Assembly: GCA_028023455.1 (NCBI GenBank)
Contig: JAQFVV010000151.1
Span: 839,001 to 903,000 of the forward strand
Direction of reading: 5' to 3'
From: Epiperipatus broadwayi
Taxonomy: Eukaryota; Onychophora; Udeonychophora; Euonychophora; Peripatidae
DNA length: 64,000 bases
Shown here: one piece after another, positions 59,073-64,000 of the stretch
How the letters are laid out: each line of letters opens with the position of its first letter
How positions within the stretch are numbered: position 1 is the stretch's first letter
The notes under the pieces: model-generated
The model's input: only the letters and a program-made list of their open reading frames with translations
Told to the model about the DNA's origin: nothing
Databases searched by the model: none
Translations under genes and position numbers: made by a program

Positions 59073-59542
59073 TCAACTTTGCTCTCAGAAAAAAGATGGA
59101 GAAATCAGGAGAAACTTCATAGATAAGTATATGAAATTATTACTGATTGTTGCCTTTGGCAGAATGGCGCCTTAAAAATCAATATTCAAAAATCAAACAT
59201 CAAATAAACTATTAATTAGGCCTTCACAATAACATCCCCTTACATATAGAGTGAAAATAATATTACAGTAATTATAAATTTTATTAAACGCCCATTATTA
59301 TATTAATTAATAATAAGTTTGGGTTTTTAGAAACATAAAGGGCCCCCCCTTCCTTTTTTTTTACACACTTATTTTTAAAGGTTAAACCTTTAAAAAAATT
59401 TAATATTAAATTAGTAACTTTTACTTCATCCCGTATAATCATACCTAAATAATAATATTATGATCATTTTAATCAATAAATGCTGTTTTAATGTTATGTA
59501 AATGAATTGAAGAAACAATAATACATAACAAAATTGTTAATA

Positions 59543-59595
59543 AACAGGCAAAAACTCTCCATATAGTAGTGCCACCTTGTGCTAATCAGAGTAAT
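59543..59595. mobile_element. 53-bp family A remnant insertion
   Basis: Consists only of the AACAGGCAAAAACTCTCCATA end up to CAGAGTAAT, between perfect 14-bp duplications CAAAATTGTTAATA (59529-59542 and 59596-59609). It retains the terminus opposite to the one in the 25-bp insertion at 8683. Confidence 0.78.
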
Positions 59596-59609
59596 CAAAA
59601 TTGTTAATA

Positions 59610-60239
59610 CTGACAATAAAAAAAAAAGTATTTCTTCTACTACTTGAACAACATTTAAGTTTACATTTTTATGACTAACTACATTATAAATAAGATCTTG
59701 AGAAGACACAATTAACAATGATAATAATAAGAAATTAACAAACATAATAAAAATAAATACAATATAATAAAAGAAAAAAAGAAAACACAATAAAAAATAT
59801 AAAAGTGATTTGAAAATAAATTATTTACTCAACAATAATAATAAAATAAAAATGAAAATTTAAATAAAATATATATCTTGTAAATATAATAATGTGAAAA
59901 AATTATATTTGTACAACAAAAAAACAAATTACAAATATTATTGAATATATTATTAAAACTTTATAAAAATTTGAATGATTGAATAATGTAAAAAAATACT
60001 ATAGAATAACTAAAAAAAACTTGATAATGATAAATTAAAAACCTATTTTTAATAAAAATGTTTCATGTTGAACAAACAATTCATTAAATTCAGTTTTTAG
60101 TTTAATTTAAAGATTTTATCTGGATAAGAAAGTAATTATAGTAAATTAGGGAAACATTTAAACATAAGTTAATACATACATATATATATATATATTATTA
60201 TATTTAATGTTTTCACAGTTATATGATATAGATAAATTA
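59610..60239. other. Extremely AT-rich DNA
   Basis: Almost pure A/T, ending in an (AT)n microsatellite near 60180. No gene seen. Confidence 0.4.
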
Positions 60240-60830
60240 TAACTATTTGGGCTGTACCGTGTATTATTTTCCATTAAACACCGATATTTCGACAGACTAG
60301 CATCCGCCATTATCAAAGTTAACTTTTGAAAGAAAAACCGTTAGATCTTAAAAAATAACATGACTGTGTGCGAGATGAGAAATGAGATTCAAGTTCAGCA
60401 TTCACAATATGAGGCTTATCAAAATGTTTATTTACCTCAGTATTTTCACCTATTAATTTTAAATTAATATTAGATAAAATGAGAGGTTTCCACATAGCTG
60501 GAATACGTTGTGCTTCATCAGCCCTATTTAAACCAGTAGGTCTCTTTAATATTTCAATTGAGTCTCTCATGGTTCTTAAATCATATCTTTCCAAATTAGC
60601 AAGTATTTTTGTATTGTCAAAATCAGGTTTGTGACCAGTTTCTAAATAATGGGAAGTAAAAACTGATGTGCTAATTTTTTGATGAAAAGCATTTCTATGT
60701 TCCTTAATTCTAACGTTAATTTGTCTATTAGACTGACCCACATAGCCTCTTGAGCACTGAAAACACGGAATTTCATAAACTCCTTGGTGTTCCAAAAATA
60801 TTCTGTCTTTAGGTTTATACAAAAAAATCT
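60240..60830 (-). mobile_element. Penelope-like element, 3' fragment
   Basis: Contains the GIY-YIG frame and about 80 bp of 3' untranslated sequence including CGAAATATCGGTGTTTAATG on the - strand, characteristic of Penelope-like element ends. ACATACATATATATATA-type sequence on both sides could be a target duplication but is simple sequence. The reverse transcriptase is missing (5' truncation). Confidence 0.8.
60319..60822 (-). CDS. GIY-YIG endonuclease domain of a Penelope-like element
   Basis: An open frame of 167 codons. Residues 14-33 read GVYEIPCFQCSRGYVGQSNR: the GIY (GVY) and YIG (YVG) motifs with the CX2C insertion characteristic of Penelope-like endonucleases. RIKEHR at 38-43 supplies the conserved Arg, and the distal LETGH and WKPLILS segments also fit the family. 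The domain nicks target DNA for reverse transcription by the element's RT, which lies N-terminal in intact copies but is absent here; the ATG is therefore not the true start. The uninterrupted frame suggests a recent, dead-on-arrival insertion. Confidence 0.9.
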   Translation of the reverse strand: MYKPKDRIFLEHQGVYEIPCFQCSRGYVGQSNRQINVRIKEHRNAFHQKISTSVFTSHYLETGHKPDFDNTKILANLERYDLRTMRDSIEILKRPTGLNRADEAQRIPAMWKPLILSNINLKLIGENTEVNKHFDKPHIVNAELESHFSSRTQSCYFLRSNGFSFKS

Positions 60831-61115
60831 ACATACATATATATATATAAAAATAGATTTAGAAAAATTAACAGCAGTTCTTGAGTGAAATTATGAATTA
60901 AAAGTTCGATTTATTTTATTAAATTTTAAAGATTTTTCATTTTTTTTAAAATAAATTTTGCAAAATACATTTGTATATATTTTTTTATGTATTTAATATG
61001 TTTATTTTTTGATGTTTCAATATATTTATGAAATGTGATTTTGATAAATATTATAGTATATTAAATAATTGGAACATCAGTAGATGTTAAATCAATATAT
61101 GGCATAACTTGTTTC
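60831..61115. other. AT-rich DNA
   Basis: Nothing recognised. Confidence 0.35.
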
Positions 61116-61760
61116 CATTAAGTAAATTTATACTTATAATACGCTTAAACATATATAGATGAATTTAATAAAAATTTCCACAAATAACATTTAGCTTAGC
61201 ACTTTCGGAATATGTTTACTCCAAATTCATAGCCATTTTCATGTGTAAACATAATGGATGCAAATCCTTATCCTGTCCATTTTTTTGATATTATAAAGCA
61301 GGTGTCCCTTCGATTGAAGGCGTTTGGATTATTCACGACGAAATACGCTCCTTTTATTTTTCTCTTGGTGTCATTTCTTTCTCTGCAAGCAATTTCGGCA
61401 CTAAAAGGTTCAAATTTATGATTAAATGTTTTTTGCAGTTCTGAAAATATTGAATTGCCTTCGTTTTTGTTTGCAAAGAAAGAAATGACACCAAAAGAAA
61501 AATAAAAGCGTATTTTATCGCGAACGATCCAAACACCGTTAATCAAAGGGATGCCTGTTTTACAATATCGAAAAAATAGACAGGATAAGGATTTGCATAA
61601 ATTTGTATCCATTATGTTTACACATAATAATGGCTATGAATATGAGTAAACATACTCCGAAAGTGCTAAGCTAAACGTTGTTATTTGTGGAAATGTTTAT
61701 TAACTTCACCTATATACATTTAAGCGTATTTTAGTATTACGATCAATTGGCGAAGTAAAT
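61116..61760. mobile_element. Long hairpin element of about 640 bp
   Basis: Arms of about 290 bp: left TTTAGCTTAGCACTTTCGGA, TAATGGATGCAAATCCTTAT and TGACACCAAGAG-type segments, right their complements. The loop is short. GC content is higher than the surroundings. The - strand frames at 61268-61612 and 61354-61536 cross both arms and encode nothing recognisable. No transposase and no clear hammerhead core. Confidence 0.8.
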
Positions 61761-62492
61761 TATTCATTAAATGAATTTATATAATGAACTGAGTTTAGTA
61801 AAAATAATAAGTTTACAAAAGAATAAAAAGGAATGCCATGTCCTATATATTAACAATTACTAAAACTGGAAAAAGTTTGGCAAGAAAAAAAAAAAACATA
61901 CAATATTTGATATTTTATGTCCTCTGGGTAAAAATATTAATATCAAGCCAACATCATTTGACATTCAAGACATAATTACTAATTAAAAGTGAATTACTCT
62001 TTCTAATCTATCACCATCTATTGTAAGTTAAGTTATTGACTACCAAACGCTAATGCATTTAATCCACCATTGGCAGTTTGTCGTTGCAGATTTTTTGATC
62101 ATTGAAATTAACAACTTCAATAAGCTCTAGTGTTTGAATCATTCCCATAAAATGATAAAATATTCATTATATAAAGTTCAATCATCAGGCAATAAATAGA
62201 AAATGATGATATTCAGAAAATAAGAAAGACTATTTATAAAAGTATATTAAAATAATAAATACAATTAATATATTCTCTATTGAATCCATAAACAGGACTA
62301 AAATTATGAGGAAATTCAGAAATTCCATTTGAACTGAAGATTCATTTTAAGTAGCCATTTTACAGTAATTTAAAATTGGTGTGACTTGAAGAATAAATCA
62401 ATGACTGCAAGTCGTAAACTTTAATAAAATTATATACAGCATATATAATATTTAAATATATGTATATTGTTTACACTAAACTTAATGTAACT
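61761..62492. other. AT-rich DNA, nothing recognised
   Basis: No gene or repeat family identified. Confidence 0.35.
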
Positions 62493-62590
62493 ATAAGGGA
62501 CTTGAAGTCGAACTTTTAAGCTCATTACACCTATCCAATCTATCTTATACAACTGATACACATAACCACTTACTTGTGCAAAAGACAAAT

Positions 62591-62645
62591 GATCTCCAAT
62601 GTACGTATTTCATACTGCACCAGCACTCGTCAGTTGGTCCAGATC
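62591..62645 (-). ncRNA. Hammerhead ribozyme-like motif (family D, - strand)
   Basis: GAUCU-GGA-CCAA, CTGACGA, GTGCT-GGTGC-AGTAT, GAAAUACGUACA, UUGG-AGAUC. Stem II forms five pairs (two G-U) and stem I four plus five pairs around a 3-base bulge. Stem III has UAC/GUA but an A-C at the closing pair, so the NUH rule is not strictly met. Possibly inactive, but the fold is clear. Confidence 0.6.
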
Positions 62646-62762
62646 ACCATCTCCCATACATATACATAATGTGAGTGAGATGGTGATCAGGATCAATTGA
62701 TGAGTGCTGCTTCAGCACAAAATGCATACACTGAGCACTGATTGTATATATGAGTGGGAGAT

Positions 62763-62808
62763 GATCTGGACCAACTGATGAGTGCTAGTTCAGCACGAAA
62801 TACAGATC
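62763..62808 (+). ncRNA. Hammerhead remnant lacking the cleavage site (family D)
   Basis: GAUCUGGACCAA, CTGATGA, GTGCT-AGTTC-AGCAC, GAAATAC, then directly AGAUC. Stem II is a perfect five pairs, but about 9 bp holding the stem-III 3' side, cleavage site and UUGG are deleted relative to the - strand partner. The unit at 62697 has TTGATGA and AAAAT changes. Confidence 0.6.
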
Positions 62809-62901
62809 ATTTATCTTTTTCACATGTGGTCATGTGTATCAGTTATATAAGATAGATTGGACAGGTGTATGAGCTGAAAGTTTGAGTTCAAGTCCCTTAT
62901 A

Positions 62902-63640
62902 TTACTAAACTACTCACATCAAAAATAAATTAACCAATAATTTTTACTCAGTTAACAAATAAATTAGCAAAACAATGGCGGGCTGCTTTATCACAAAGAA
63001 ACCAAAATCCATATTCTATTTTATTAGATACCTTTTAAAATCCATGATTCTATTTTTATTGTATATGACAATGTTCTTAATAATCTGAGTATCGATGATA
63101 TCATATTTGTAATTTCAGTTATTTGTAAGTCAAACAAAAAATATGAAAAAAATAAAGTGGAAATTTAAAATTTTTAACTTGTGTTAAGATATAGCATGTA
63201 CTCATAACTCCATATATGTAATTGAAATGCAATTTCATGACATTCTCATAATTTATCGAACTAGTAATTTTTAAAGATATATATAATTAAAACACCCCTA
63301 TCAAAAAATATAAAACAGTGTAAATTTTAATTCGAGATATTCATTACCCTTAGAAGAGTATGACATCAAAAACAAAATCAAGGAGAATAATGCTCTAAGA
63401 TATAAAACTAAATAATAAGCCATATGCACACAGAAATCCCTTGTGTAGTTTTTATTAAAGTTATCCATATTGAGAACAACATTAAATTGACCAAGACAAA
63501 TTCCAATAAATTTCTTTTTTGAAGGCTTTTTTTCTTTTACAAAATCCTTTGTTTTAATGAAAAAACTATTTTGCTAATAAAGATTAAGTTTGATGTATAT
63601 AAAATACAAATTTTCATTCGCATTTTACTAAAAATATTTA
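62902..63640. other. AT-rich DNA downstream of the zinc-finger gene
   Basis: Would include the 3' untranslated region of the - strand zinc-finger gene; no clear polyadenylation site chosen because AATAAA-like words are frequent. Confidence 0.35.
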
Positions 63641-64000
63641 CTACAATTGAATGAGAATCTCAACAGTGATATTAACAGTAAAATGTTTAGTTTCATGATT
63701 TTCCAAAATAGTTTTATTTGTATTTTCATATCCACACACAACACACTTAAATACATCAGTATTAACAAACTTTTCTCTGGTCTTTCTTTGCTCACTCAAA
63801 TTTGATAGAAGGAAACAAGAATATATATGAGAATTGCTATTAGAATCTAATAAATTAATGTGAGTTTTTTCATGTATAGTTAAATCACATTTGTATGCTG
63901 TTTTAAAATTACCTATGTTGTTATAATGGGAATGTTGTTTACTATGAATTGTTAAATTAATTTTATTAAAAGTCTGGTAATCACAAAAGTTGCACTTAAA
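63641..64000 (-). CDS. C2H2 zinc-finger protein, C-terminal 119 codons (partial)
   Basis: Open from the window edge to a TAG at 63641-63643. The first finger reads FKCNFCDYQTFNKINLTIHS plus KQH (C-x2-C-x12-H-x3-H) and the last FKCVVCGYENTNKTILENHE plus TKH with the same spacing. Between them, YKCDLTIHEKTH looks like a finger that lost about 11 residues in frame, keeping one Cys and the two His, and a following YSCFLLSNLSEQRKT piece keeps neither pair. C2H2 fingers normally bind DNA in the nucleus. The N-terminal fingers lie outside the window. Two intact fingers in a long frame without stops favour a real gene, while the damaged fingers leave a recent pseudogene possible. Confidence 0.8.
   Translation of the reverse strand, partial: FKCNFCDYQTFNKINLTIHSKQHSHYNNIGNFKTAYKCDLTIHEKTHINLLDSNSNSHIYSCFLLSNLSEQRKTREKFVNTDVFKCVVCGYENTNKTILENHETKHFTVNITVEILIQL

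Larger units (their letters stand above)
62493..62901. mobile_element. Family D foldback with three hammerhead-like units
   Basis: Terminal arms pair TAAGGGACTTGAAGTCGAAC with GTTCAAGTCCCTTA and ACCTATCCAATCTATCTTAT with ATAAGATAGATTGGACAGGT. Inside are one - strand hammerhead-like unit (62591-62645) and two + strand units 78 bp apart (cores at 62697 and 62775). TTACACTAAAC before and ATTACTAAAC after the element may be a decayed target duplication. Confidence 0.75.

Noticed and set aside
61268-61612. 114-codon - strand frame
   Set aside because: It runs through both arms and the loop of a hairpin element; no domain and the arms explain its openness.
1-64000. Cephalopod origin
   Set aside because: The very common cephalopod tRNA-Lys-type SINEs are not seen; the taxon is left open.

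Overview
The window is 64 kb of very AT-rich, repeat-dense animal (metazoan) nuclear DNA. Five short exons with consistent splice phases and long introns, degraded non-LTR, Penelope-like and hAT elements, and tRNA-derived SINEs all point to an invertebrate. The taxon cannot be fixed from sequence alone. Intron sizes of 0.2-12.5 kb would fit an arachnid or a lophotrochozoan, and I saw no typical cephalopod SINE.

Host genes. The only clear host gene is on the + strand: exons at 23893-23997, 29768-29846, 38301-38392, 38585-38723 and 51191-51302 encode the N-terminal ThDP-binding part of an ILVBL/HACL2-type 2-hydroxyacyl-CoA lyase. The first exon(s) and the C-terminal two thirds were not found. 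At the right edge (63641-64000, - strand) is the 3' end of a C2H2 zinc-finger gene that continues out of the window. Nearly everything else is repeat-derived.

Layout. 1-23.8 kb: intergenic or 5' intron DNA with foldback elements, SINEs, an RTE remnant, a LINE 3' end and tandem repeats. 23.9-51.3 kb: the lyase gene, whose introns carry a hAT MITE with perfect target duplication, an RTE 3' end, antisense LINE remnants, several hairpin elements and a 1.2-kb LTR-like direct repeat. 51.3-64 kb: a dense foldback field with a 500-N assembly gap, an RTE copy split by a foldback element, a Penelope-like GIY-YIG fragment and two long hairpin elements.

Most interesting signal. Several unrelated foldback families carry hammerhead-ribozyme-like cores (CTGANGA, short stem II, GAAA, tiny stem III, GTC or ATC) with long complementary flanks that build a two-part stem I. 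Some occur as inverted pairs, so each strand could carry a ribozyme. The best-sampled family (family A, at least ten copies) is flanked by 9-15-bp target-site duplications, including insertions of only 25, 41 and 53 bp. This resembles retrotransposition more than TA- or 8-bp-TSD DNA transposition. Hammerheads are known in Penelope-like elements and retrozymes; this inverted, TSD-flanked arrangement looks unusual and deserves testing. All calls are by eye; no search or folding program was run.
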